In this document: positions 7,565-20,554 of the stretch, piece by piece
Numbering within the stretch: the stretch's first letter is position 1
Layout: every line of letters starts with the position of its first letter
DNA from: CAWCGU01 sp963838095
GTDB taxonomy: Bacteria; Actinomycetota; Thermoleophilia; Solirubrobacterales; 70-9
Reading direction: 5' to 3'
Assembly: GCA_963838095.1 (NCBI GenBank)
Contig: CAWIPO010000008.1
Span: 496,001-560,000, forward strand
DNA length: 64,000 bases
Notes under the pieces: model-generated
What the model was told of the DNA's origin: nothing
Databases searched by the model: none
The model's input: only the letters and a program-made list of their open reading frames with translations
Translations under genes and position numbers: made by a program

Positions 7565-8711
7565 GCCGGAGCGGATTCCGCTCGCGAGACCGGAGCTTGG
7601 GGCCCGGGAGGAGGAGCTCGTGCTCGAGGTCCTGCGCTCGGGGCGACTGTCGCTGGGACCGATGCTGGAGCGCTTCGAGCGGGAGTTTGCCGGCTGGATC
7701 GGCAGCGGGGACGCGGTCGCGACATCGAGCGGAACGACCGCGCTGCACCTCGGCGTTCGGGCGTTGGGGTGGGGCGCGGGTGATCGGGTCGTCACCTCTC
7801 CGCTGAGCTTCGTCGCGACGGCCAACTGCCTTCTGTACGAGGGCGCCGAGCCGGTGTTCTGCGACATCGATCCGGTGACGCTGAACATCGATCCGGAAGC
7901 TGCCGCGGCGGCGCTGGGCGGCGGCGCGGCCGGGCTGCTGCCGGTGCACATCTTCGGGTATCCGGCCGCGATGCCCGAGCTCGAGAAGCTTGCCGCCAGG
8001 CACGGGGTCGGGATCCTTGAAGACGCGTGCCAGGCCCTCGGGGCTGTGGACTCGGAAGGTGTGCGCGTCGGCGCCCGCGGGAACCTCGCGACCTTCGCGT
8101 TCTACGCGAACAAGCAGCTCGTCACGGGGGAGGGGGGGATGCTGATTCCCTCCGGCGCTGAGAGCGCCGCGCAGGCTCGCAGCGAGCGAAACCAGGGCCG
8201 GGCCCCGGACATGGGGGTGCTCGATCATGACCGGCTCGGCTTCAACTATCGGCTTTCGGATCTGGCCGCGGCTCTGGGGGTGGCGCAGCTGGAGGGGTTG
8301 GAGGAGAGGCTTGGGGCGCGAGTGCGGGTGGCGGGGGTTTATCGCGAGCGGCTTGGGGCGGTTGGCGGGGCGCCGGTGGGGGAGGGGGACCCGGACGGTC
8401 TCGTGCTTCCTTGCACCGATGGAGGGCAGGCCCGGAGGAGTTGGTTCGTGTACGTGGTTCAGCTGCCACGCGGCGCAGATCGGGACGAGGTGATCGCGGC
8501 GCTCGGGAGAGAGGGGATCGAGGCGAAGGCTTACCTGCCGTGCATCCATTTGATGCCGTATTACCGCGAGCGCTTTGGGTTTCGCGGCGGGGAGTTTCCT
8601 GTCGCCGAGCAGGTGGGGGAACGCTCGGTTGCGCTGCCGTTCTTCCCTGCACTGAGAGAGGGGGAGGTCGAGAGGGTGTGCGGCGCCCTCGCTCGTGCTC
8701 TTGCGGCGTGA
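7557..8711 (+). CDS. DegT/DnrJ/EryC1/StrS-family aminotransferase
   Basis: A PLP-dependent sugar aminotransferase of the DegT fold (384 aa from GTG 7557; an ATG at 7527 is also in frame). Features are SSGTTALHLG, PLSFVATANCLLYEGAEPVFCDID, the PLP Asp in ILEDACQALGA, the Schiff-base Lys in FYANKQLVTGEGG, and NYRLSDLAAALGVAQLE. These enzymes usually aminate nucleotide-linked keto-sugars for surface glycans. No sugar-pathway partner is nearby, so the substrate is unknown. It overlaps cimA by 8 nt. Confidence 0.88.
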   Translation: MSEPERIPLARPELGAREEELVLEVLRSGRLSLGPMLERFEREFAGWIGSGDAVATSSGTTALHLGVRALGWGAGDRVVTSPLSFVATANCLLYEGAEPVFCDIDPVTLNIDPEAAAAALGGGAAGLLPVHIFGYPAAMPELEKLAARHGVGILEDACQALGAVDSEGVRVGARGNLATFAFYANKQLVTGEGGMLIPSGAESAAQARSERNQGRAPDMGVLDHDRLGFNYRLSDLAAALGVAQLEGLEERLGARVRVAGVYRERLGAVGGAPVGEGDPDGLVLPCTDGGQARRSWFVYVVQLPRGADRDEVIAALGREGIEAKAYLPCIHLMPYYRERFGFRGGEFPVAEQVGERSVALPFFPALREGEVERVCGALARALAA

Positions 8712-8719
8712 GTGTCGCC

Positions 8720-8742
8720 TTATTGGCGCATACCGCCAATAA
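8720..8742. terminator. hairpin between convergent genes
   Basis: Perfect 9-bp inverted repeat TTATTGGCG-CATAC-CGCCAATAA between two convergent genes. It reads similarly on both strands and could end transcripts in both directions. The A/T bases at the stem base stand in for a U tract. Confidence 0.6.
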
Positions 8743-8757
8743 CGCGCCAATCGGGCT

Positions 8758-9735
8758 CTAGATCCGGCCCTCTTCGGCCATCCAGCGGACCGTTTCGCGG
8801 ATTCCCTGCTCCCAGGGCCTGAACTCGACGCCGAGCTCCTCGCGGGCCTTGGTGTTGTCGACTCGCGCCTGCCAGAGCACGAAGTGGAGTTGGCCCCGGC
8901 CGACCAGCGGGGGGCGGCGGATGACCCGCGCCACCGCCTCTGCGCCGGCGGCCAGCATCTTTGCCAGCGGGACCGGCAGCGTGCGGGGGACTCGGCCGCG
9001 GCCTGCCTCGTCGACCGCGACCAGGAAGATCTCTCGCATCTCGGCGAAGCCGTCGCCGAGGATGTAGCGCTCGCCGGGGCGGCCGCGATCGAAGGCGGCC
9101 AGGTGACCGTCGGCGACGTCGTCGACGTGGGCGAGCGTCATCCCTCCGGGCGGGCCCGCGGGCAGGCGGCCGCGGATCGCGTCGCGAATTCCGCCGTCGA
9201 GGCCGGATTCGGCCCAGGGGCCGGGTCCGTAGACGCCGGCGGGGTTGACGATCACGACTTCGATCCCGTGATGCGCCTCGCCGAGCACCAGCTCCTCGGC
9301 CCGCTGCTTCGAGCGCTCGTAGACGGTTCCCTTCGGGTAGTCAGCGAGGTCGGCCTCGGTCATCGTCCCGCCGCGCTCGGCGTGAAAGACGTCAAAGGTT
9401 GAGGTGTGGAGGGCCCGCTTCACCCCGGCCTGGCGGGCGGCGGCGATCACGTTCGAGGCGCCGATCGCGTTCACCCGGTTGAAGGTGTCCGGGTCGGACA
9501 GCCATTGCTCGTAGATGCCCATGCAGTTGAAGACGGCGTCCGTGCCCTCGACCGCGGTGTGGACCGAGGCGGGCTCGGTGACGTCGCCGACCGCCAGCTC
9601 GACGCCGGCCGGCAGGAGATCGCGCGCCTTTTCGGCGTCGCGGACGAGCGCGACGACCTCGTCTCCGCGCTGGGCAAGCTTCCGCGCGACCGCGTTACCG
9701 ACCTTGCCGGTCGCTCCTGTGACCAGTGCCCTCAT
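8758..9735 (-). CDS. NAD-dependent epimerase/dehydratase family protein
   Basis: An extended short-chain dehydrogenase (325 aa) with N-terminal dinucleotide motif TGATGKVG, an acidic NVT-like GDVTEP, and the active-site YERSK (Tyr-x-x-x-Lys) near the middle. The VNPAGVYGPG block is typical of dihydroflavonol-reductase/epimerase-like members. The product is presumably cytoplasmic; the substrate cannot be read from sequence. The start MRALVTGATG was chosen over an upstream start because it puts the Rossmann motif at the N-terminus. It is transcribed away from argH. Confidence 0.85.
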   Translation of the reverse strand: MRALVTGATGKVGNAVARKLAQRGDEVVALVRDAEKARDLLPAGVELAVGDVTEPASVHTAVEGTDAVFNCMGIYEQWLSDPDTFNRVNAIGASNVIAAARQAGVKRALHTSTFDVFHAERGGTMTEADLADYPKGTVYERSKQRAEELVLGEAHHGIEVVIVNPAGVYGPGPWAESGLDGGIRDAIRGRLPAGPPGGMTLAHVDDVADGHLAAFDRGRPGERYILGDGFAEMREIFLVAVDEAGRGRVPRTLPVPLAKMLAAGAEAVARVIRRPPLVGRGQLHFVLWQARVDNTKAREELGVEFRPWEQGIRETVRWMAEEGRI

Positions 9736-9814
9736 CTCACACCTGGATCGCGCTTCGCCCGACAATCAGAGATTCTGCTCCCGCGCTCACGGGCGCACCC
9801 TATATTCAGCCGCC

Positions 9815-11185
9815 ATGGGCCGGTTCGAGGATCCGCAGCACCCGGTGTTCAGGCGTATCAACGCCTCGATCGGGTTCGACCTGCCTCTTTGGCCGTACGA
9901 CGTCCGCGGGTCGCGTGCGCACGCGCGGGCGCTGCGCGAGGCGGACGTGCTCGACGACTCCGAGCTGGAGGCGCTGCTGGCGGCGCTCGACGGCGTCGCG
10001 GCCGAGTTGCAGGAGGGGAGCTTCGAGGTCAAGGACGACGACGAGGACGTGCACATGGCGATCGAGCGGCGGGTGACCGAGATCGCCGGCCCGGTCGGCG
10101 GCAAGCTGCACACGGGGCGCTCGCGGAACGACCAGGTGGCGACCGACCTCGCGATGTACGTACGGGAGCGCTGCGAGCGTGCGGTGGCGCTGTTGGGGTC
10201 TCTGATGGAGCGCGTGCTGGCGCTGGCCGAGCAGCACGCCGACTGGCCGATGCCCGGATACACGCATCTGCAGCGCGCGCAACCCGTCTATCTCGGCCAC
10301 CACCTGCTCGCCTATTTCTGGATGGCGCACCGCGACTTCGCGCGCTTTGGTGCGGCCCGCGAGGCGACGCTTGAGATGCCACTCGGATCGGGTGCGCTCG
10401 CGGGGGTGAACTGGGAGCTCGACCGGCGTTCGGTCGCGAAGGAGCTCGGGTTCTCGACGGTGAGCGCGAACTCGCTCGATGCCGTCTCCAGTCGCGACTT
10501 CGCGCTCGACTACCTCGCCGCTGCCGCTACCTGCGCCACCCATCTTTCGCGGCTCGGCGCCGAGGTGGTGCTGTGGTCGAGCCAGGAGTTCGGTTTCTGC
10601 GAGCTCGCGGACGAGTTCTCGTCGGGCTCGAGCATCATGCCGCAGAAGAAGAACCCTGACGCGGCGGAGCTGATGCGGGCGAAGGCGCCCCGGGTCGTTG
10701 GGTCCCTGACCGCTCTGCACGGCGTTCTGCACGGGCTGCCGTTGACCTATTCGAAGGACATGCAGGAGGACAAGGAGGGGTTGTTCGATGCCGCGCAGAC
10801 CCTCGAGCTCTGCCTCGAGGCGGCGGCGGAGATGCTGGCGGGCATCAGCTTCGACCGCAAGCGGCTCGCCACGGCGGCGGCGGACGAGTTCCTCGCTGCC
10901 ACGGACGTCGCCGACCTGCTGGTTCGCAAGGGCATGCCGTTCCGCGAGGCGCACGGCGTGGTCGGCAAGCTGGTGAGGATGGCCCTCGCGGAGCACAAGG
11001 CGCTGTCGGAGCTGACCGGCGAGCAGATTGCGGAGCAATCCGAGCTGCTCGACGACGAGTACTACGAGGTGCTGGCGGCGGACAGCTCGCTGGAGTCGAA
11101 GCGCTCGGACGGCGGAACGTCGTCCGAGAGGCTCGCCGAGCAGCTCGACGCGGCCCGGCAGGCGCTGCGCGATCTGCGCAGTTGA
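9815..11185 (+). CDS. argH: argininosuccinate lyase
   Basis: ArgH (456 aa) cleaves argininosuccinate to arginine and fumarate. The superfamily signature GSSIMPQKKNPD (mobile loop with catalytic Ser) is present, as are HTGRSRNDQVATDL and GYTHLQRAQPV, the latter holding the catalytic His. Length is normal. A -10-like TATATT at 9801-9806 ends 8 nt before the ATG, suggesting a leaderless or very short-leader transcript. The stop overlaps the next start (TTGA). No other arginine genes are in the window. Confidence 0.96.
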   Translation: MGRFEDPQHPVFRRINASIGFDLPLWPYDVRGSRAHARALREADVLDDSELEALLAALDGVAAELQEGSFEVKDDDEDVHMAIERRVTEIAGPVGGKLHTGRSRNDQVATDLAMYVRERCERAVALLGSLMERVLALAEQHADWPMPGYTHLQRAQPVYLGHHLLAYFWMAHRDFARFGAAREATLEMPLGSGALAGVNWELDRRSVAKELGFSTVSANSLDAVSSRDFALDYLAAAATCATHLSRLGAEVVLWSSQEFGFCELADEFSSGSSIMPQKKNPDAAELMRAKAPRVVGSLTALHGVLHGLPLTYSKDMQEDKEGLFDAAQTLELCLEAAAEMLAGISFDRKRLATAAADEFLAATDVADLLVRKGMPFREAHGVVGKLVRMALAEHKALSELTGEQIAEQSELLDDEYYEVLAADSSLESKRSDGGTSSERLAEQLDAARQALRDLRS

Positions 11186-11748
11186 GCGATCTCGACGAGA
11201 CCTTCTTCGCGCGCTCGGTCCCCGACGTCGCTCGCGATCTGATCGGCTGCTCGCTGCGCTTCGAGGGGGTTGGCGGGGTGATTGTGGAGACCGAGAGCTA
11301 CCACCGCGACGATCCCGCGTGCCACGCGTACGCGGGCTTGACCCCGCGCACCGAGGTGCTGTTCGGGCCTCCGGCGCGCGCGTACGTGTACTTCTCATAC
11401 GGGATGCACAGCCTGCTGAACGCGGTTGCCGAGCCCGAGGGCGAGGCGGCGGCGGTGCTGATCCGCGCGATCGAGCCCGTTTGGGGGATCGAAGAGATGC
11501 AGAGGCGGCGTCGCCGCAAGAAGCTTCGGGAACTGTGCTCGGGGCCCGGCAAGCTGACGGAGGCGCTGGGCGTCGGCCTGGAGCACAATCGGCTCAGCTT
11601 GCTCGAGGCGCCGTTCGAGCTTCGAGAACGTGACCCGAGCGGCGAGGCCCCGGCGATCACAGAGGGGCCGCGGATCGGAATCACGAAGGCGACGGAGCTG
11701 CCATGGCGCTTCTGCTCCGCCGCGAGCCCGTATCTGTCGGCGCCCTAG
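11182..11748 (+). CDS. DNA-3-methyladenine glycosylase (AAG/MPG family)
   Basis: A 188-aa enzyme that excises alkylated purines in base-excision repair. Family features are RDLIGCSLRF near the N-terminus, VETESYHRDDPACHAYAG with the catalytic Glu, and FGPPARAYVYFSYGMHSLLNAV, the DNA-intercalation region. GPGKLTEALGV lies further on. The TTG start overlaps the argH stop, so it is probably co-expressed with argH although functionally unrelated. Length matches bacterial members. Confidence 0.92.
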   Translation: MSDLDETFFARSVPDVARDLIGCSLRFEGVGGVIVETESYHRDDPACHAYAGLTPRTEVLFGPPARAYVYFSYGMHSLLNAVAEPEGEAAAVLIRAIEPVWGIEEMQRRRRRKKLRELCSGPGKLTEALGVGLEHNRLSLLEAPFELRERDPSGEAPAITEGPRIGITKATELPWRFCSAASPYLSAP

Positions 11749-11752
11749 GCGC

Positions 11753-13963
11753 TTAACCCGCTGACACCCCGCCGCCCTCGCTGGTCGAGGGGGCGGGGGA
11801 GGACTCCGGTGCGGGTGCGGGCTCGGCCGGCGCCTCGGGGACGGGCTCTGACGTCTCGGGAACGGAGCTCTCGGGCGCAACCGGCGCGACGTAGCCGCTG
11901 TCGTCGCTGGACGAATCGCTCGACGATTCCCTGTCCTGTCCCTCCTCTTCCTGGATCGCCTCGTAAGCGAGCACGACCTGGCGCCAGATGTCGGCTGGGT
12001 ACGTGCCGCCGTCCACCGGGTTTCCGCCGTACTCGTACTGCATCGGCTCGTTGCTGTCGGCGTGCCCGACCCACACGCAGGCGGTGATCTCCTCGGTGGC
12101 GCCGCAGAACCAGGCGTCGCCGTTGTTCTCGGTCGTGCCGGTCTTGCCCCAGGCGAAGCCGCCGTAGTTGGCGTGGGTGCCGGTGCCGTAGTCGACGACG
12201 CTCTCCAGCGCTCCTCTGACCTGGTCGGCGACCCCAGGCGGGATCACCTCCTCGGTGAGGATCTCGTTGTCGCCGGTTCCGCCGTCGTTCGGTCTCGACG
12301 AGGTTGCCCTCGTCGTCCCTCGACCTCGGTGATCCCGACGGGCCCGCCCGAGGAGGAAGCCATCGTCCCGCTGACGCGCTCCCCGTCGTGGGCGAGGGTG
12401 ACGAATGCGTGGGTCATCTCCAAGGGGGTCACTCCCTGTTCGAGACCGCCGAGGATCATCGCCGGGTTGGTCGAGATGTCATTAGACTCGATGCCCATCG
12501 CGTTGGCGCGGGGCGGCGATGTCGGCGGGGCCGACCTCGAGGCCGAGCTCGGCGTAGACGGAGTTGTCGGAGTAGGCGGTTGCGGTTGCCAGGGAGATGG
12601 ATCCTCGGTACGCGTCGCCGTAGTTGTTGAAACGACGAACTGGCTGCAGCTTCTTGTAGCCGGGCGCCTTGAAGTACGCCAAGGGATTTTATGCGGCTCC
12701 AGGTAGACCCACAGGTCGGTGGAGCAGGTGCCCCTCCATCAAGCGCCGTGGTGAGGGTGAACGGCTTCCACGACGACCCCGGCTGGCGATGGCCGTCGGC
12801 GGCGAGGTTGAACGGGAGCGGTGGTAGTCGGAGCCGCCGACCATTGCGCGCACGGAGGCGGTGTCGTTGTCGAGCACGACCACGGGCGGCGGTGGGGCTC
12901 GATGCCGGCGAGTGTGCCGTAGGCAATGTCCTCGACGGCCCGCTGGAGGTCGAGGTCGAGGGTCGACTGGATCTGCAGCCCGCCGCCGAACGCCTGGTCC
13001 GGGACCGTAGTAGTCGATGATCTGCTGCCGCAGCCAGGTGGTGAAGAAGGGGGCTTCCGAGTCTTCGGTCGGCTGCTGGATCTTGTCCGGTGGGGGTGGG
13101 GGTTCAGCAACGGCCAGGTCGTAGGACTCCTCGCTAAGCGTGCCCTGCTCGACCATCTTCTGGAGCACGATGTTGCGTCGCTCGACGGATGCCTCGGGAT
13201 GGACTGCGGGGTCGTAGGCCGATGGCGAGGAGATGATCCCGGCGAGCATCGCCGCCTCATGGGGCAGCAGCTCGGCGGCGCAGGGTTGCTCCTGCTTGCC
13301 GCAGCCGGGGTGGTTCCAGCCGAAGTACGTGCGGGCGGCAACCTCGATTCCGTAAGCGCCGTTGCCGAAGTAGACGGAGTTCAGGTACTCGGTGAGGATC
13401 TTGTCCTTCGACCACTGGCGCTCGATGTGGTATGCCAGCGCCGCCTCGCGCAGCTTCTGCATCACGGTACGGCTGTTTTGGGCGGCGAGCGCGTTCTTGA
13501 CGAACTGCTGCGTGATTGTGGAGGCGCCCTGCACGGCGGCGCCGGCGAGGATGTCCTGGTAGACGGCGCGGGCGATGCCGACGAAGTCGACGCCGCGGTG
13601 CTCGTAGAAGCGCTGGTCCTCGATCGCGACGACCGCCTGCTTCAGGGTCGGGGAGATATCGCCCGACTCGAGCAGGATCCGGTGCTCGTTCCCCGTCACG
13701 GTGGAGATCCGCTCACCGTCCTTGTCGAGGATGGTCGAGTTCTGGGCGCGCGCGTACTGGGAGCGGTTTTCCAGATCAGGCAGGTCCTGGGCGACGGCCA
13801 TCATGATCCCGAAGATCCAGGAGACCAACGCGAGCAGCGAGAGCCCGAGCAGGACGAAGAACAGGCGCAGCTTCTTCATCCGCGGGCGCTTGCGGGGCTG
13901 TATGTCGGGTGGTTGGCCGGCGCGCGCGCGCTGCGGCCGCCGTAGTCGGCTGCGAGTTGCCAT
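11753..13963 (-). pseudogene. class A penicillin-binding protein (PBP1A-like), multiply frameshifted
   Basis: A bifunctional peptidoglycan glycosyltransferase/transpeptidase. An N-terminal basic tail and one membrane anchor lead into an intact GT51 domain (EDQRFYEHRGVD, QGASTITQQFVKN). The transpeptidase half is scattered over all three frames, yet keeps SxxK (PGSSWKPF), SxN (YSDNSVYAEL) and KTG (GKTGTTEN). At least six one-base shifts occur between about 13005 and 12260. Several fall in C runs, for example near 13004, 12890 and 12508. The C-terminus is a Pro/Ser/Glu tail. Intact motifs and homopolymer positions favour sequence error over decay. It is divergent from tyrS. Confidence 0.85.
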
Positions 13964-13984
13964 GAGGGTGTTCGAGGCTAGCAT
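13957..13984 (+). promoter_or_regulatory. tyrS promoter (leaderless)
   Basis: TTGCCA, a 16-nt spacer, then TAGCAT, with the tyrS GTG exactly 7 nt after the -10. The promoter overlaps the start codon of the divergent PBP gene. The geometry repeats at the RTX gene and imuB. Confidence 0.65.
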
Positions 13985-13991
13985 TGGCCAC

Positions 13992-15197
13992 GTGAGCGAT
14001 CAGCCGCTTCAGGCGCCTCCCCAGGAGCAGCTGACGCAGCTGTCAAGCGGCGTGGTGGAGGCGCTGCCGGAGGGGCGGTTGGCCACGCAGCTGGAGGGTG
14101 CAGTGGGCGAAGGTCGGCCGCTGCGGGTGAAGCTCGGGATCGATCCGACGGCCCCGGACATCCATCTCGGTCATGTCGTGGTGCTGAACAAGCTGCGCCA
14201 GTTCCAGGACCTCGGTCACCTGGTGGTCCTGATCATCGGCGACTACACCGCGCGGGTCGGCGATCCGAGCGGGCTGTCGGTCGAGCGCCCCGTGTTGAGC
14301 GAGGAGGAGATAGACGCCAACTCCGCCAGCTTCCAGGCGCAGGCGTTCAAGGTTCTGGATCCGGAGCGCTGCGAGGTGCGGCGCAACAGCGAGTGGCTGC
14401 GGATGCCGAGCGATGAGCTGTTCAGGCTGGCGAGGCGGTTCACGGTCGCTCGGCTGCTGGAGCGCGACGACTTCACGCGCAGGATGGAGGCGGGGCAGCC
14501 GATCTCTGTGCTGGAGCTGCTCTACCCGGTGCTGCAGGGATATGACTCGGTGGCCGTGGAAGCGGATGTGGAGCTGGGGGGTACGGACCAGAAGTTCAAC
14601 CTGCTGTTCGGGCGCGACGTGCAGGACTCGTTCGGCCAGCCCGCGCAGTCGATAGTGACGATGCCGATCTTGCCGGGAACCGACGGGGTGCAGCGGATGA
14701 GCAAGTCGCTGGGCAACTACGTCGGGGTGACGGATCCCCCGGAGGAGATGTTCGGGAAGCTGATGAGCGTGCCAGACGCGGTGATGGGGGAGTACCTGCG
14801 TCTGCTGCTGGGAGCGGAGCTCGATCCCTCACGGCATCCGGTCGAGGTGAAGCGGGAGATGGCGAGGCGGCTGGTGGAGCGCTTCTGGGATGCGGATGCG
14901 GCGACGGCAGCCGAAGCGCACTTCGACCGCCTCCACGTCGAGAAGGGGGTGCCGGACGAGCTCGAGGAGGCGGCGATCGTCGCGAACGGGGAGGTTCACC
15001 TGCCCGCGTTGCTGGCGGAGCAGTTCGGCCTCAGCCGCTCGGAGGCGAGGCGGTTGCTCGAGCAGGGGGGGGTGAAGCTGGACGGGGAGGCGCTGGCTGC
15101 CGAGCCGCTCGACCTGCCAGCCGAGGAGCTGGCCGGTAAGGTGTTGCAGGTCGGCAAGCGGCGTTTCGTGCGATTGGCTCCCGAGCCGGCTTCCTGA
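13992..15197 (+). CDS. tyrS: tyrosine--tRNA ligase
   Basis: TyrRS (401 aa) charges tRNA-Tyr. It is a class I synthetase with HIGH-type PDIHLGH near residue 55 and KMSKS-type QRMSKSLGNYVG near residue 240. The C-terminal S4 RNA-binding domain carries LSRSEARRLLEQGGVKLDGE. GTG 13992 was chosen because it follows a -35/-10 pair by 7 nt; an in-frame ATG at 13962 falls inside the -35 region. The rRNA operon begins within 20 nt of its stop. Confidence 0.95.
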   Translation: MSDQPLQAPPQEQLTQLSSGVVEALPEGRLATQLEGAVGEGRPLRVKLGIDPTAPDIHLGHVVVLNKLRQFQDLGHLVVLIIGDYTARVGDPSGLSVERPVLSEEEIDANSASFQAQAFKVLDPERCEVRRNSEWLRMPSDELFRLARRFTVARLLERDDFTRRMEAGQPISVLELLYPVLQGYDSVAVEADVELGGTDQKFNLLFGRDVQDSFGQPAQSIVTMPILPGTDGVQRMSKSLGNYVGVTDPPEEMFGKLMSVPDAVMGEYLRLLLGAELDPSRHPVEVKREMARRLVERFWDADAATAAEAHFDRLHVEKGVPDELEEAAIVANGEVHLPALLAEQFGLSRSEARRLLEQGGVKLDGEALAAEPLDLPAEELAGKVLQVGKRRFVRLAPEPAS

Positions 15198-15201
15198 AGG
15201 C

Positions 15202-15510
15202 TATACTGGCTGGTCGCCCTTCGGGGGCGGGTCGTGCCTGGCGGAAGAGTCCCTTGCGCTCGGCGCGGCGCGGTCTTTGAAAACTGAGCAGTGCGATGTG
15301 ATCCGGAGGGAGACCTCCGGACGCGTTCAAGCCCGACCCGCATCGGTGCGCCCGCATGGGCGGCGATGCGGTTCATTTGAACCCGTCATGCCGGCCGCCA
15401 TATTTGTGTACTTGGTGGCCGGATCTGTAGATCAGGCATGACAACTCTCTGAGACAGAGGAACCGCCTTCCGCCTCACGCGGTCGGCGGATTGAAACCCT
15501 CGAGTCACTT
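15202..15510 (+). promoter_or_regulatory. rRNA operon promoter and leader
   Basis: No protein gene is seen here. TATACT at 15202-15207 is a good -10; no convincing -35 sits at standard spacing, and one overlapping tyrS is possible. A GC hairpin follows at about 15213-15228. Bases 15271-15295 pair with 17126-17150 to form the 16S processing stalk. A further module (15385-15442) pairs GTCATGCC with GGCATGAC around an inner stem CCGGCCGCCA/TGGTGGCCGG. Confidence 0.7.
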
Positions 15511-17057
<1,547 letters not shown>

Positions 17058-17264
17058 CTAGGGAGACATTTACTCTAGAAATGTCGACCGGGCTTGACTG
17101 GCCGTCCCTTCGGGGAGGGCCTTTGCGCACTGCTCAGTTTTGAGAGACCGCACGGACGGGAATCCCCCGCCCGCCGGCCTCGGCGGAGCTTGAAAACTGC
17201 ACAGAGCCAATGTATGTAAAAGAAATGCATCCGCTCGAGCGCTTCGGCGCGAGAGTGGAGCTCA
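17058..17264 (+). other. 16S-23S internal spacer with processing stalks, no tRNA
   Basis: This 207-nt spacer holds no tRNA-Ile or tRNA-Ala. Its first half contains the 3' arm of the 16S stalk (17126-17150), which pairs with the leader over about 25 nt with one mismatch. Its second half contains the 5' arm of the 23S stalk (17181-17208), which pairs with 20292-20319 after 23S. These long helices are the expected RNase III-type cleavage substrates. Confidence 0.85.
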
Positions 17265-20270
<3,006 letters not shown>

Positions 20271-20369
20271 ATTTCTTTTTCTGCAACCAACGGCTTTGTG
20301 CAGTTTTCAAGCCCCGCCGGGGCCGGCGCGCCTGCCCTCAGACGCAAGCGCGCTGCGGGTCTCGTTGAA

Positions 20370-20486
20370 TTTCGGTGGCAATAGCGAGAGGGAAACACCT
20401 CTTCCCATTCCGAACAGAGCCGTTAAGCCTCTCTGCGCCGATGGTACTTGGAGGGCAACCTCCTGGGAGAGTAGGTCGCCGCCGGT
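20370..20486 (+). rRNA. rrf: 5S ribosomal RNA
   Basis: A roughly 117-nt 5S rRNA beginning TTTCGGTGGC and ending near GGTCGCCGCCGG, whose ends pair. The CATTCCGAACAGAGCCGTTAAG segment is characteristic. It lies about 100 nt after 23S and just before a strong terminator. Confidence 0.95.
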
Positions 20487-20494
20487 CTTGGCTC

Positions 20495-20525
20495 AAGGGC
20501 CGCCCTTCGGGGCGGCCCTTTCTTT
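20495..20525 (+). terminator. rRNA operon terminator
   Basis: A perfect 10-bp stem, AAGGGCCGCC / GGCGGCCCTT, closes a CTTCGG loop and runs into TTTCTTT. It is a strong intrinsic terminator ending the rRNA operon. Confidence 0.93.
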
Positions 20526-20554
20526 GCCGGGCAGCCCGCAACCTGCCTCGACCG

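Noticed and set aside
7557..8711. DegT-type aminotransferase as the missing HisC
   Set aside because: The motifs and fold branch are those of sugar aminotransferases, not of the class II HisC family.
8720..8742. Inverted repeat as a miniature transposon end
   Set aside because: A single 9-bp stem between convergent genes is better explained as a bidirectional terminator.
12260..13010. Programmed frameshifting in the PBP gene
   Set aside because: Six or more shifts in both directions without slippery-site architecture cannot be programmed; error is simpler.
17058..17264. Possible tRNA-Ile or tRNA-Ala in the 16S-23S spacer
   Set aside because: No T-arm GTTCGA block or cloverleaf was found; the spacer is accounted for by the two processing arms.
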